Source of the DNA: Synechococcus sp. PROS-U-1
Lineage (GTDB): Bacteria > Cyanobacteriota > Cyanobacteriia > PCC-6307 > Cyanobiaceae
Direction: 5' to 3'
Length of the DNA stretch: 64,000 nt
NCBI RefSeq assembly: GCF_014279755.1
Contig: NZ_CP047951.1
Span: 1,550,001-1,614,000 of the forward strand
Shown here: piece after piece, positions 28,550-37,782 of the stretch
How positions within the stretch are numbered: the first letter of the stretch is position 1
Layout of the letters: the number at the start of each line of letters is the position of its first letter
Made by a program: the position numbers and the translations under genes
Notes under the pieces: generated by a model
What the model saw: the letters and a program-made list of their open reading frames with translations, nothing else
Told to the model about the DNA's origin: nothing
The model's database searches: none

Positions 28550-29317
28550 GTGACCTCCACTCCCCACGACCTTACGGCTGAAACGTCTTCAGCCAGCTCC
28601 GATTCGGTTGTGATGCCAACCTCAAGCACCGGTCAGGAGCCCTCGCGGGTCTTGGTGGTCGAGCCGCATCCAACCCTGCGCACGGTCCTGGTGCAGCGGC
28701 TCCGTCAAGACGGACATCTCACCGCTGCAGTGGCGAATGCCATTGAAGCTTTGGAAGTGTGCCAGGAACAGTCTCCCGATCTTCTGGTGAGTGCTGAATT
28801 GCTGGAGCGCAGTTCTGCGCTGCGGTTGGCCGAGCAGCTGCGTTGTCCGGTGATTGTCCTGACGGCACGCACCGGTGCAGAGCCGGTGGTGGGCCTGCTG
28901 GATGACGGCGCTGATGATGTTTTGCGCAAGCCCTTCGGGCTTGAAGAATTGGCAGCCCGCTGCCGCACATTGCTCAAGCGCGGACACAGCGGCCTGCAGG
29001 AACGGGTCACCGTCGGACCGCTTGAAGTTCATCTGTTGTTGCGCCAGGTCACGCTCAGGGAGCAGCCCGTGGAACTCAGCCCCCGCGAATTTGCCCTGCT
29101 TTGCGCCCTGTTGATGCCCCCGGGGTTGGTGCGTAGCCGGCAGGAGCTGTTGCGCATGGCCTGGCCACCCTTCAGCGGTGGCCCCCGCTCCGTGGACACG
29201 CAGGTGCTGACCCTTCGCCGCAAGTTGGAGCAGGCTGGACTGGGTGAAGGCGGTGGCATCACCACCGTGCGCCAACGGGGCTACCGCTTCAGTCTGGATA
29301 ACTTGCCGGCGAGTTGA
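28550..29317 (+). CDS. OmpR-family regulator with a degenerate receiver
   Basis: After a 30-residue Ser/Thr-rich leader come a receiver domain (about 33-148) and a winged-helix DNA-binding domain (about 155-250; LSPREFALLCALL, VDTQVLTLRRKLEQ, VRQRGYRF). The receiver lacks the usual acidic pair (VVEPHPTLR instead of VVDDE) and the phospho-acceptor: PDLLVSAELL has Ala where Asp is expected. The Lys of KPFG is kept. It probably acts without phosphorylation, as do atypical regulators such as NblR. No histidine kinase is adjacent. Targets are unknown. Confidence 0.88.
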   Translation: MTSTPHDLTAETSSASSDSVVMPTSSTGQEPSRVLVVEPHPTLRTVLVQRLRQDGHLTAAVANAIEALEVCQEQSPDLLVSAELLERSSALRLAEQLRCPVIVLTARTGAEPVVGLLDDGADDVLRKPFGLEELAARCRTLLKRGHSGLQERVTVGPLEVHLLLRQVTLREQPVELSPREFALLCALLMPPGLVRSRQELLRMAWPPFSGGPRSVDTQVLTLRRKLEQAGLGEGGGITTVRQRGYRFSLDNLPAS

Positions 29318-29430
29318 ATCTGATCTCTTGATTGCAGTCAGTCACTGGAATCTTTCCAGTCCATGACGTGATTCATTTGACCAGCATGCGGAAGAGATCC
29401 ACGCCAACATTGATCGCGTCCTCATCCCAC

Positions 29431-29595
29431 TTAGCGGCAATACAGGTTGTTTTGCCTTGCCTCAACAGGACGCCAGTGCTTAACGGGAAGGCATTGCTCG
29501 AGGGGCGAAGAGAGCTCAACAACCATCGCGTTTGGCTCTGCGTTCCAAGCGCCGAACAGACAGTGAAGTCCCAGATCTTCATCACAGGCAGACAT
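29431..29595 (-). CDS. Small protein, third of a three-gene mini-operon
   Basis: The 54-residue frame begins MSACDEDLGLHCLFGAWN and ends QNNLYCR. I prefer it to a 77-residue frame in another phase because its composition is more natural. It follows the 52-residue gene by 24 bases. No family is recognised. The region is intergenic in any larger-gene view. Confidence 0.45.
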   Translation of the reverse strand: MSACDEDLGLHCLFGAWNAEPNAMVVELSSPLEQCLPVKHWRPVEARQNNLYCR

Positions 29596-29619
29596 CTGAG
29601 CTGCATTGGGGCAGAACAG

Positions 29620-29778
29620 CTAAGAGGCTTCCGAGTGGTCGCGAATTGATTTCTTGAGTTGGGCTTCTTTGGGTGGAACCAGATGGTGTGAGCTCACCCA
29701 ACCCAGTTCACAAATGTGATTCATGCAGACTTTGACCTGAACCGTTCCGCAGGGGAGGTTTGTCAGCTCGGTTGTCAT
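29620..29778 (-). CDS. Small protein with three cysteines, second of a mini-operon
   Basis: The 52 residues start MTTELTNLPCGTVQVKVC and hold Cys-Gly and CMNHIC spacing that could bind metal. The ATG overlaps the stop codon of the preceding 32-codon frame (ATGA type), which suggests translational coupling. Function is unknown. Confidence 0.5.
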   Translation of the reverse strand: MTTELTNLPCGTVQVKVCMNHICELGWVSSHHLVPPKEAQLKKSIRDHSEAS

Positions 29779-29873
29779 CCTTGAGGAGCAACTGCATCGA
29801 TTTCAGCGTCTCGACACGACTTGGCAACGCCCAGCATCTGGATGAAATCAAGAGTTGTGTCCAGTTCAGACAC
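29775..29873 (-). CDS. Very small protein, first of a mini-operon
   Basis: A GTG start gives 32 residues, MSELDTTLDFIQMLGVAK to DAVAPQG, helical and acidic. It overlaps the next gene by four bases. The overlap is the main argument for it. Confidence 0.4.
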   Translation of the reverse strand: MSELDTTLDFIQMLGVAKSCRDAEIDAVAPQG

Positions 29874-29933
29874 AGTTGCTTCATCCGTTCCAGTAAGTCA
29901 CCATGACGGTGTCGACACCCGGGAGCCCCCGCC

Positions 29934-30071
29934 GTGATCGGATTGACCAGGCTGTATTGCAACCAAGGGGAGACGTTTCTCCTGATCGATGTTTCGTCTG
30001 AGGACGCCTCCAGGACCTCCGAAGAGCTTGCCAATGAAGGCTGGGAGATCGAAGCAGAAATCCCCGTCTGA
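29934..30071 (+). CDS. Small acidic protein, unknown function
   Basis: The GTG has a GGGAG sequence a few bases upstream. The 45 residues (MIGLTRLYCNQGETFLLID to GWEIEAEIPV) look like a compact alpha/beta unit. The stop codon directly abuts the stop of the convergent gene at 30072. Confidence 0.5.
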   Translation: MIGLTRLYCNQGETFLLIDVSSEDASRTSEELANEGWEIEAEIPV

Positions 30072-30296
30072 CTAGTCGACGATCAGAACGTCAGCCCCGG
30101 TGCGACCGTTGCAGATGGCGACGGCACCAATGCCCTTCAGTGACTTCGCGGCCGTCTTCTCCATGGTTTCAACGCACTGGTTGAAAGACCGAGCTTGGTT
30201 GGCGATCGGTGCGATCTGGATGGCTCCATAGATCACCGCAAAGGATGCCAGCACGGGATAGAGGTGAGCATTGATCAGGTCCCTGGCTTTGCTCAT
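30072..30296 (-). CDS. Membrane-anchored small protein, FNxCVE...CNG family
   Basis: One N-terminal membrane segment (LYPVLASFAVIYGAIQIAPIA) is followed by SFNQCVETMEK and AVAICNGRTG. The same layout, helix then FNxCVE then A(I/F)CNG, occurs in the gene at 63707 on the other strand. The two Cys could form a disulphide outside the membrane. Function is unknown. Confidence 0.7.
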   Translation of the reverse strand: MSKARDLINAHLYPVLASFAVIYGAIQIAPIANQARSFNQCVETMEKTAAKSLKGIGAVAICNGRTGADVLIVD

Positions 30297-30379
30297 GGGT
30301 TGGCCTGGATGGTTTCAGCATTGTCTCCCAGGCTCGACGGCCTTGGGGCTGAGCATCCCCAAGCGGGACTGCTGCACAG

Positions 30380-30601
30380 ATGGCTGTGATGGTTCACAGT
30401 GAAGGGGTACAGCGGACCGAGGACCCAGCGAGAACACTCAATAACGAAATCTCGGAGCTTCAGGCCCGAGTCGCCTTCCCTCAACATTGGAGCAGCGGAG
30501 AACACGAGCAGCACATTGAGAAGCTCCGCCAGCTCCAATCTCAAAAGCAGCAGCTGGTTGCTGAATCAGGGCAGGCTCTGATGGAGCAGACCCATTACTG
30601 A
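30380..30601 (+). CDS. Small coiled-coil protein
   Basis: The likely start is the second ATG (MVHSEGVQRTEDPART). The rest is a charged helix, LNNEISELQARV and EHIEKLRQLQSQKQQLVAES, suited to a coiled coil. Its end overlaps the DUF1651-like frame that follows. Conserved status cannot be judged. Confidence 0.5.
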   Translation: MAVMVHSEGVQRTEDPARTLNNEISELQARVAFPQHWSSGEHEQHIEKLRQLQSQKQQLVAESGQALMEQTHY

Positions 30602-30857
30602 AGATCTTTCCTACAAATCTGAAGGCGCTTGGCTCAGCAATGAGCCGCAACAGCTGTTTTGCCAGTTCACAAGCCATAAAGACAGCTCTCGAAAGGATTT
30701 GATCTGCATGCGCAACTTTCATTGGCGACCACCTGACGATCCCATCCCCCAGGGCAGTCAGCTGATGACTCGCCAAGAGGCTTTGGAGAAATGGAACAGT
30801 CTCAAGGCGATGGGCTGGAAAAAATGTGCTGGCCCACTGCGCCAAGGCACTCTCTAA
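30594..30857 (+). CDS. DUF1651-like small protein with no canonical start
   Basis: The frame reads GAWLSNEPQQLFCQFTSHK and ends LMTRQEALEKWNSLKAMGW, the arrangement of the picocyanobacterial DUF1651 family (a GW head, later tR..Al..W..L...GW). After the preceding in-frame TGA there is no ATG, GTG or TTG before the conserved head. An ATT at 30594, inside the end of the previous gene, is the best candidate. It may be translationally coupled or a decayed copy. Confidence 0.6.
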   Translation: MTEDLSYKSEGAWLSNEPQQLFCQFTSHKDSSRKDLICMRNFHWRPPDDPIPQGSQLMTRQEALEKWNSLKAMGWKKCAGPLRQGTL

Positions 30858-30955
30858 ACGAGATACCACCGACTCACTTGAATCTCCACTGGGGGTTGCT
30901 GACGGGGGTTTACTGACGGGTGGGGGTAGTGGCTGCGTCGTTGGTTGGCAAGGAG

Positions 30956-31075
30956 TTAGTTCTGTATCCATTGAACGTTGAAGTCATGAATGCCTCTGTC
31001 ATGGCTGCCGTGGTTGATGCGACCAGAATCGGCGATGGCGCCGAAGTGAAGGAAGAAACCAGCAGGTGGGTTCAC
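30956..31075 (-). pseudogene. Relic of the PPAG...FGAL...SGRI head module
   Basis: The frame NPPAGFFLHFGAIADSGRI resembles the first residues of the protein encoded at 44033-44893 (KPPAGSSLLFGALVDSGRI). The following residues differ and a stop comes soon after. It is probably a diverged fragment of that head module, located outside the main island. Confidence 0.4.
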
Positions 31076-31451
31076 CACGGTTGAGCCGAAGCTCCCATGG
31101 TTGAAACTGGATTTCATTCCACACACCCGACGAGCCAAGTGGCAGCTCTGGCCTATGGACAGAAGCCTGATCAACACTGAAACATCGAAAGCGATCAAGC
31201 TGTCCTGCGTCTGTCGTTTTTGTCGTGACAGGTGGTCACCAGCTGATCTCAATCGGAAGCGAGATAGCAGTGATAGCCAATCCATTTCCTTCTCAATCCC
31301 CTTGTCGCTCTTCTCTCCAGCTGGCGACCCGACCAACAACGCCACTCAATTTCAGCAGCAGTCAAGACGTCATCCGTAAGGCTGGATGACAGAGCAAGTG
31401 GGGGGAACCTGATCGGACAGGCAGGCCCTGCGTTCATCACGTTGTCCTCAA

Positions 31452-31679
31452 TTGAGCCGTATGAGCGTCGTTCTCAAGCCATACATCGATCTTTACCACT
31501 CAAGAGAAGAAAACCAAGAGCAAGAACGCTCACTTCGCCGGGCCGTCGACGCAGGAAGAGTGGGGAGGGGCGGTATCCCTATCGCCCCAGCGCCCATGCT
31601 CGAGCCTTTGACACGCAAACCGTGGGCCTGCACGAAGAAAAGTCCTGGCAATCGGGACCATGACGTCGGCCTGCGATGA
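31452..31679 (+). CDS. Hypothetical basic small protein
   Basis: From a TTG or the ATG three codons later, the frame gives about 72 residues with a charged helix (HSREENQEQERSLRRAV) and a basic tail. No ribosome-binding site stands out and no family is recognised. It may be a chance frame. Confidence 0.3.
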   Translation: MSRMSVVLKPYIDLYHSREENQEQERSLRRAVDAGRVGRGGIPIAPAPMLEPLTRKPWACTKKSPGNRDHDVGLR

Positions 31680-31836
31680 CCCGACTCACACCCAACAGAC
31701 CACGCAAGTATTAATACCCATGAACGACGCAGTCTTTCGGGTCGAGACCCCTGAAGCCTCTACTGGGATGGGGAGGGGGTGGGAAGGCTGAAACCGGATC
31801 ACCACACGCCTCAAACAGGTCAAGACGAAGCAGGTT

Positions 31837-32160
31837 TCAGTGGAGGGGTTCAGCAGAACTGTCACCCCTGTTGTCTTTCTTTTTGACCAGATCCACTCCA
31901 TTCACTTCAGCAACCACTTGATTGGCCCAAGTTGCATGAACAACGCGATACGTCCCCAATGTCGCCATTGACTTGGTGCGAGCGTTGACAAAAGCCTTGA
32001 ACTCAGTCTTAAAACAAATTTCGCGCCTCCATTGACAGTCATTGCCTTGGCGTTCGATGCAATACATGCCGAGAGCTTCTTTCAGCACATACAAGCCATG
32101 CCATGTGCAAACACCATGAATATGCGGAGCGGCTTCGGGATCGCTTGTTTGATTCCACAC
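31837..32160 (-). CDS. Accessory small protein related to the fragment at 49446
   Basis: The 107-residue frame contains LGMYCIERQ, REICFKTEFKAF and TLGTYRVVHATWANQVV. The frame at 49446-49643 repeats LGMYFIER, RELNFKTEFKAL and TLGTYRVVHAM, so this is a small family present twice. No signal peptide or membrane helix is seen, and the real start may be the internal Met before YCIERQ. Function is unknown. Confidence 0.55.
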   Translation of the reverse strand: MWNQTSDPEAAPHIHGVCTWHGLYVLKEALGMYCIERQGNDCQWRREICFKTEFKAFVNARTKSMATLGTYRVVHATWANQVVAEVNGVDLVKKKDNRGDSSAEPLH

Positions 32161-32949
32161 AGTGTGGTGTTGCGGCAGTCAGGGATATATCCGGTCTCCC
32201 CACATCCGATTGACGACAAACATGCTCCATTGGATGCGCCATGGACTGGAGCAACAACGCCACCTTCCGACGACGTGGCTTCGCTGACCAACACAAATGC
32301 GCTCAGCAATCTCTCAGCCTTCAGGGCATGAGACCAGGTATCAACGTTGTGTGACCGAACAACTCGAGCTTTCCTTATGAATCGAGGGTCACGGGGGGAG
32401 GGCCAGCAGCTCGGCCCTCCCCTTCACCATGTCTCAAACATGAGTGCTCTGGGGCGATGCACGAATCACTCATCTTCGGAGCGCTGTACAGGGACAGAGC
32501 AGCACCCCAAAGAGCCAACAGCGGCGCTTGCACGGAACTTGGCGTTTCCCAAAAAAAGCAGCCTCAGCGGCGTCCCGCCAAGGCTGACTAGCGCGAACAA
32601 AATTGGTTGATGGTGCCCGCAAGAGAATGATAATCATTCTCGACGTGATTCCACAAGAGGGCCGAGCGTTGCGTCTGGCCTCCCATCAGTCACTTGGATG
32701 AGCTGCAAGCTTGCTGGCAGAAAGCCCTTGTTGACGCAGTAACCACAGTGAATTTGGCATAAAGATCAAGGAATCTGACCAGGTCACGGACACCACTAAA
32801 GGGACAGTCCCCATGCCCCCTCACGCCAACGGACACCGTTACTTCAGAGATCTTTGTTGGTTGACCAAGAGGCCGATGTGAATGAAACGCGAGGCCGCGT
32901 TGTGGTCTATCTGCAAAGCCGCCTCAAAGCACTGACAGAACAGCTTTCT
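32161..32949. other. Gene-poor stretch with a hairpin and a Fur box
   Basis: No convincing gene is seen. At 32398-32425 a perfect 10-base-pair stem (GGGGAGGGCC/GGCCCTCCCC) encloses eight bases but has no T-run on either strand. The Fur-box palindrome lies at 32623-32641. The 300 bases after it contain only frames of under 25 codons. Confidence 0.5.
32623..32641. promoter_or_regulatory. Perfect 19-base Fur-box palindrome
   Basis: GAGAATGATAATCATTCTC is palindromic around its central A/T and differs little from the Fur consensus GATAATGATAATCATTATC. Fur represses iron-uptake genes when iron is plentiful. No substantial ORF starts within 200 bases on either strand. Confidence 0.75.
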
Positions 32950-33504
32950 TCAACCTGGATAACCCGCCGGCATGGTGAGCCAACCTTGCGCCACAGCGAG
33001 GGAGACCAGCAGCTCCCCAGCAATCATCATCACGGCCAGTCCCGCCAACAGCTGATAGGTCCAAGGTGGTGTCAAACGCCCGATGCCCTTAGTCGACACA
33101 TTGGTGTTGGCCGCCAGAAGCTCCAGAAATCGATCAAAGCGCTCGATGCGTTGCGGCAAGAGCTGGTGGCGTAGATCAGCTGCCTTCACGTAGTAGACCG
33201 TTCCACCCTGACTGGTGCCAACGGGAACCAAGGCACGGATGTCCTGCCAACGCATGGTCCAACCGCGGCGCAGTAACCACCGAATCCAGGCGGGGTAACG
33301 CACCTGAATGCCCTCGGCATCCGTCTCCACCCGTTCGCTGAGCAAACCGATCACCAACACAAGGCCCAGCAGCAGCCCGGCCACCATCAGCCAGCGCGAC
33401 TCCGCAGGAGCGAGCAAGGGCAAGGGCAACACCAAGGCCCCATAAAGGCTGAGCAGAGTGAAGCGGATCAGGGGAGATAGCCCGAAGCGTTCGATGCCGG
33501 TCAT
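32950..33504 (-). CDS. Membrane protein with a PH-like cytosolic domain
   Basis: The 184 residues have two N-terminal helices (FTLLSLYGALVLPLPLL; WLMVAGLLLGLVLVIGLL), a soluble middle (VRYPAWIRWLLRRGWTMRWQ, YYVKAADLRHQLLPQRIERF) and a C-terminal helix pair. The layout suggests a bacterial PH-like fold between membrane segments. It overlaps the upstream gene by four bases. Confidence 0.75.
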   Translation of the reverse strand: MTGIERFGLSPLIRFTLLSLYGALVLPLPLLAPAESRWLMVAGLLLGLVLVIGLLSERVETDAEGIQVRYPAWIRWLLRRGWTMRWQDIRALVPVGTSQGGTVYYVKAADLRHQLLPQRIERFDRFLELLAANTNVSTKGIGRLTPPWTYQLLAGLAVMMIAGELLVSLAVAQGWLTMPAGYPG

Positions 33505-33785
33505 CGGTCGTCCTGAGAACCCGGCAACGGTTCAATCAGTTCGGAGGGTTGGTAGGTGCCACCAAACACCTCCTGCTCACGACCTTTCCAGAACTGGCCG
33601 AGACGCATCAGATCGGCATGGGCCTCCTGCACCTTCTCGAGATACAGCTGAGGATCCATCGACTCCTTGGCTTCCTTCAGCTTCTGAAGACGCAACATCT
33701 GAAGGTTCCAGGGCTTGCTGAGCTCACCCCTCTGCTCGAGGTAGCGGGCGAGGTCTTCGGACGACGGCTGAAACTCGGGCGGCAT
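33501..33785 (-). CDS. Conserved small helical protein
   Basis: The 94-residue soluble, charged product (ARYLEQRGELSKPWNLQMLR, KEAKESMDPQLYLEKVQEAH) is mainly helical. It overlaps the membrane-protein gene by four bases, so the two likely form an operon. No function is known to me. Confidence 0.7.
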   Translation of the reverse strand: MPPEFQPSSEDLARYLEQRGELSKPWNLQMLRLQKLKEAKESMDPQLYLEKVQEAHADLMRLGQFWKGREQEVFGGTYQPSELIEPLPGSQDDR

Positions 33786-33820
33786 CCCTACTCCTACGTC
33801 GGTTCAAGTTAGGCAGAAGA

Positions 33821-35377
33821 TCAGGCCGGCAGTGCCCAGGGGTTCAGGCCGAGGTCGGCCCCAACCCGATGGGCACAGGCAAAACCACTGAAGGCCACAG
33901 CATTCAGACCCTGGCCGGGGAAACAGGAATCGCCCACGCAATACAGGTTCTTCAGCCCGGTGCGGTTGAACGGCATCGGCAGGAGACCCGGGAGCTGCAT
34001 CGCCGGGATCGGGCCGTAGCTGCCCTGAAAGCGACCGAGAAAACGCCGGTGGCTGCGGGGCGTGCCGATCTCCTTGTGGGTGATGGCATCAGCGAGGCCA
34101 GGGAGAATTGCCTCCAGGCGCTCGATCAATCGCGCGGCATCGGCTTCCTTTTTCTCCCGGTACTGACTGGGCGATAGCCCTTGCCAGGCCTCCATCGATG
34201 ACGGCGTGAACGTGTGGACGATGTGGTGCCCAGCCGGGGCCAGATCCGGATCCAGCAGCGAAGGCATCGACACGAAAATGACCCCTTGCTCGTCCTCCAT
34301 CCGGTTCCAGTCTTCGAGAAGAAGGTGGTGGCAGTGGGTGCCGACCGGGATCAGATCGGCCCGAACGCCCAGATGCAGCGAGAGGAAGGACGGCGAAGGC
34401 ACATAGCGCTTGCGCCAGAACTGCTCCTTGTCAGGCGTGTGGGCCGCATCCACAAGGGCCTGGCCTGAGCGGCGCTTTTCATCACCATCACCCGAGAAGG
34501 TGTCCCATCGGGTGGCATTGGAGATCACCCTCTTGGCATGGATGATCTCGCCATCGGCCAATTTCACGCCCACCGCCTGATCGTTCTCGATCAGGACCTC
34601 CGTGACCCGTGCCCGGTAGCGAATGGCGCCGCCGTGGCGTTCCAATCCCTGCACCAGCTTTTCGGCAATCACGCCGACGCCTCCCTTGGGGTAGTTGATC
34701 CCCCCTGCATGCCGATCGGAAAACACCATGCCGGCGTTGATCATCGGCGTGCGATCCGCCGGCATCACTGACCAGCAGAAGCACTCGATATCGATGAACT
34801 TCAACAGCTGCTCGTCTTTGATGTGCTGTCGAGCCACCGCTCCGACATTGAACGGCAGCCAGCGGGCTAGGCCTAAGCAGGCCAGTGGCGCTTTGAAGAA
34901 CACCTTGGTGAGATAGGCCGGATCCTCCAGGGACAACAGCGGCATGGAGTCCAAGCAGTTGAACACCTGCCAACAGGTGTCGTAAAAGCGGCGGATTCCC
35001 TCGGCCTCATGCGGAAACCGTGCCGTGAGGTCAGCGATGAACTGCTCGTAGTTGCGATCCACCGCGATGCGCAGGCCACCGGGCATGTGGTACTCCAGCT
35101 GGGCGGAGTCGGGAATGGTGTCGCAGTGCTCGCCCACGTCCGCCAAGGCGCGAGTGAGCAGGTTGGTGTACCCCTTCGTCCCGAAGCCAAAGATCATCGA
35201 AGCTCCAACGTCGAAGGTGTAACCCGCACGCTTGAAGGCTCCCCCACTGCCTCCGGGGATCAGATAGCGCTCCAAAACGAGTGTCTTGGCTCCTTTCGCC
35301 GCCAACTGGCTGGCGGTGACCAAGCCACCGATGCCGGAACCGATCACAACGGCATCCCACTGCTGGTTCTCGCTCAT
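33821..35377 (-). CDS. crtISO: Carotene isomerase CrtISO/CrtH-type flavoprotein
   Basis: The 518-residue enzyme begins WDAVVIGSGIGGLVTASQLAAKG, the FAD-binding Rossmann motif, followed by VLERYLIPGGSGGAF. The C-terminal flavin motif is LYCVGDSCFPGQGLNAVAFSG. Its closest pattern is the prolycopene cis-trans isomerase of cyanobacteria, acting after phytoene and zeta-carotene desaturation. The ATG at 35377 is preferred to an ORF start 41 codons upstream, which overlaps the transporter gene. Related ketolase-like paralogues cannot be excluded. Confidence 0.85.
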   Translation of the reverse strand: MSENQQWDAVVIGSGIGGLVTASQLAAKGAKTLVLERYLIPGGSGGAFKRAGYTFDVGASMIFGFGTKGYTNLLTRALADVGEHCDTIPDSAQLEYHMPGGLRIAVDRNYEQFIADLTARFPHEAEGIRRFYDTCWQVFNCLDSMPLLSLEDPAYLTKVFFKAPLACLGLARWLPFNVGAVARQHIKDEQLLKFIDIECFCWSVMPADRTPMINAGMVFSDRHAGGINYPKGGVGVIAEKLVQGLERHGGAIRYRARVTEVLIENDQAVGVKLADGEIIHAKRVISNATRWDTFSGDGDEKRRSGQALVDAAHTPDKEQFWRKRYVPSPSFLSLHLGVRADLIPVGTHCHHLLLEDWNRMEDEQGVIFVSMPSLLDPDLAPAGHHIVHTFTPSSMEAWQGLSPSQYREKKEADAARLIERLEAILPGLADAITHKEIGTPRSHRRFLGRFQGSYGPIPAMQLPGLLPMPFNRTGLKNLYCVGDSCFPGQGLNAVAFSGFACAHRVGADLGLNPWALPA

Positions 35378-35400
35378 GGCATCGCTTCTTTGAAGTGACG

Positions 35401-36366
35401 CTAAGGGGCCGTCTGCGGCCTTGGATCCGGGCGATGAATCGGTGGCATCACCGTCAGGATCACCTCGGACCGCACCGGCCGGCCGAGTTCTGCACTGCAA
35501 CGGGCATCAATGTGATGGCGCAGCCCATCAATCACCCGACTTTCCTGGGGCTGCAGCGGATTGATGTAGACCACGACAAAGGCTGTACGACCCAGCTGCT
35601 GCACGGTGAAGTCCATCATCTGCAGCTGAAGCCCCACCAGTTCCTGCATCAACACAACCCGCGTGCGCTGCAACACATCCGGGTCGGCGGCGCAGCCGGC
35701 GGCCTGGGCCATGGCATCACGCAGTGCCGCCAAGGGTTCGCGCAACAACGCCAGGCTGACCGCAAGCACCAGAAGCGCATCGGTAATCGGCGCCAGAGCG
35801 GAAAGCGGCGTTGCCAGCAATAACGGAGAGGCCAGAAGGGCCAGGCCTGTGGCCAGGGTGATGACCGCATCGATCCGAGCATTGCGGGCCTCCGTCAACA
35901 GCAGCAGGGACACCCCCCCGGTGCGGCGCCAATCCCGCCGATGCCGCCAGGCCAAAAGCCCGCAAAGCGCTGTCATCAGAACGGTGTACAGCCCCACCGG
36001 TTCCAGATGCAGCGGAGCAATGCTGGAGCCCCGCCACCAGTCGATCAGAGTGGAGCAGGCGCTGCCGACGCCAAAGCCGATCACCCCCAGCAGCACCAGG
36101 GAGCGGAACAACACATACAAGGCCTCCTGCCCCTCGTAGCCATAGGGCCAGGCTCGATCCGGAGGACGCACCACATTCATGCTGATGCGGCTGGCAATCA
36201 ACGATGAACCCACCAGCACACCGGAATAGAGGCCGTCCAACAGCAGGGCCGACGAACCGGTCAGCACATGGGCGGAAAACCCGGCGAGTGCCATCACTGC
36301 ATTGGCTCCGACCCCAAAGCGCAGCGAGCGCTGTTCGATCCGGCGAGCCTCAGCAGTGGTGTTCAT
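35401..36366 (-). CDS. Cation-efflux (CDF-like) transporter
   Basis: The 321-residue product has about six helices and the CDF-like segments [20 protein letters not shown] and [25 protein letters not shown], then a cytosolic C-terminal domain. CDF proteins export divalent metals with a proton antiport. The first metal site keeps an Asp (LLDG), but the usual His of the H/DxxxD pairs is not obvious, so the ion is uncertain. It overlaps trmFO by four bases. Confidence 0.75.
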   Translation of the reverse strand: MNTTAEARRIEQRSLRFGVGANAVMALAGFSAHVLTGSSALLLDGLYSGVLVGSSLIASRISMNVVRPPDRAWPYGYEGQEALYVLFRSLVLLGVIGFGVGSACSTLIDWWRGSSIAPLHLEPVGLYTVLMTALCGLLAWRHRRDWRRTGGVSLLLLTEARNARIDAVITLATGLALLASPLLLATPLSALAPITDALLVLAVSLALLREPLAALRDAMAQAAGCAADPDVLQRTRVVLMQELVGLQLQMMDFTVQQLGRTAFVVVYINPLQPQESRVIDGLRHHIDARCSAELGRPVRSEVILTVMPPIHRPDPRPQTAP

Positions 36367-37733
36367 ACCGTCAGAGTCTCGGGTTGAAGGGCCTGCACCG
36401 GCTCCAGGTCATGCAGAGCGCGATCGCGGTAGGCGCCATAGCGGGCTCGCTTGTCGCGGATTCGCTCCGGTAGATCCGGCAGAAGCCCGAAATTGGGGGG
36501 CATCGGCTGAAATTTCGCGGTGGGCGCCTCGCTGACGAAATGCGTGAGGGCTCCACTCATGCAGGTCGCCGGCAAATCAATGGGCTCAAGCCCCCGGGCC
36601 AACCGAGCCGCATTGGTGCCGGCCAACCAGCCACCGGCGACGGCGGCGGCATAGCCCTCAGTGCCCGTGATCTGACCAGCAGCCAGGAGGGTGGGACGCT
36701 GACGGAATTGCAGCGTGGGCTGCAGCAGTTGCGGCGATTCAAGAAACGTGTTGCGGTGCATCACACCGAAGCGCACGAATTCCGCCTGGCCCAACCCAGG
36801 AATCATCTGAAGAACACGCTTCTGCTCTCCCCATTTGAGATTCGTCTGGAAGCCCACCAGATTCCACAGACGACCATCCTTGTCTTCCTGGCGCAGCTGA
36901 ACCACGGCATAGGCGCGCTTGGCCCGACGCACGTCGCGATCATTCACGTCACCCCAACGAGGGTCCCAGAGCCCGATCGGCTTCAACGGGCCATAGCGCA
37001 TGGTGTCTTCACCCCGACGGGCCAGCTCCTCAATCGGCAAACAGCCCTCAAAGAAGGTGGCGTCGTTCTGATCAAAGTCCTTGAGTTCGGCCTGTTCGGC
37101 TTCGAGCAAGGCCTGGCGGAAGGCCAGGTATTGCTCCTTGTCCATGGGGCAATTGATGTAGTCCGCATCACCCTTGTCGTAGCGGCTGGCGCGGAAGGCC
37201 ACCGACAGATCGATGCTGTCGCCATGGACGATTGGGCTCGCCGCATCAAAGAAGTGGCAATCAGCTCGGCCGGTGAAACAGCGCAGATCTTCCGCAAGGG
37301 GTTCACTGGTGAGCGGCCCCGTCGCCAGCACCGTGATCGCATCAGCCGGCGGCAGGGTGTGCTGCTCGCGGCGTTCAATCGTGACCAGAGGGTGTTGATC
37401 CAGAACTTCAGTCAGCGCAGCGCTGTAGCGACCGCGATCGACGGCCAACGCCCCACCCGCCGGGACAGCGTGGGTGTCTGCCGTGCCGATCACGAGGGAT
37501 CCCAGCCGACGCAACTCCTCCTGCAACAAACCCGCTGCACGGTCGCTGCTCAGGGCGCCGAAACTGTTGCTGCAGACCAACTCAGCGAAGTCGCTGCTGT
37601 GGTGGGCCGGAGATCGTCGAATCGGACGCATCTCCACCAGGGTGACTGCAACCCCAGCACGGGCGATCTGCCAAGCCGCCTCGGTGCCGGCAAGGCCTGC
37701 ACCGAGCACAGTGACATGGGGAGATTGAGACAA
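36363..37733 (-). CDS. trmFO: Folate-dependent tRNA U54 methyltransferase TrmFO
   Basis: The 456-residue flavoprotein starts [18 protein letters not shown] and contains [46 protein letters not shown] and [29 protein letters not shown], all characteristic. It makes ribothymidine at position 54 of tRNA using methylene-tetrahydrofolate and FAD. It is cotranscribed with the CDF-like transporter gene downstream. Confidence 0.95.
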   Translation of the reverse strand: MSQSPHVTVLGAGLAGTEAAWQIARAGVAVTLVEMRPIRRSPAHHSSDFAELVCSNSFGALSSDRAAGLLQEELRRLGSLVIGTADTHAVPAGGALAVDRGRYSAALTEVLDQHPLVTIERREQHTLPPADAITVLATGPLTSEPLAEDLRCFTGRADCHFFDAASPIVHGDSIDLSVAFRASRYDKGDADYINCPMDKEQYLAFRQALLEAEQAELKDFDQNDATFFEGCLPIEELARRGEDTMRYGPLKPIGLWDPRWGDVNDRDVRRAKRAYAVVQLRQEDKDGRLWNLVGFQTNLKWGEQKRVLQMIPGLGQAEFVRFGVMHRNTFLESPQLLQPTLQFRQRPTLLAAGQITGTEGYAAAVAGGWLAGTNAARLARGLEPIDLPATCMSGALTHFVSEAPTAKFQPMPPNFGLLPDLPERIRDKRARYGAYRDRALHDLEPVQALQPETLTV

Positions 37734-37782
37734 CCAGCTGCATCAAGCAGCCTTCAGCCTACGAAGCTTGCTCGCCTGTGAA

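Noticed and set aside
29332-29649. 105-codon plus-strand frame
   Set aside because: No ribosome-binding site and the minus-strand small genes explain the region better.
30956-31345. 129-codon minus-strand frame as a full gene
   Set aside because: Only the last part resembles a known island module; the rest has no family or start signal, so only the fragment is kept.
32347-32610. 87-codon plus-strand frame upstream of the Fur box
   Set aside because: It contains the GC hairpin and has no natural composition; no ribosome-binding site.
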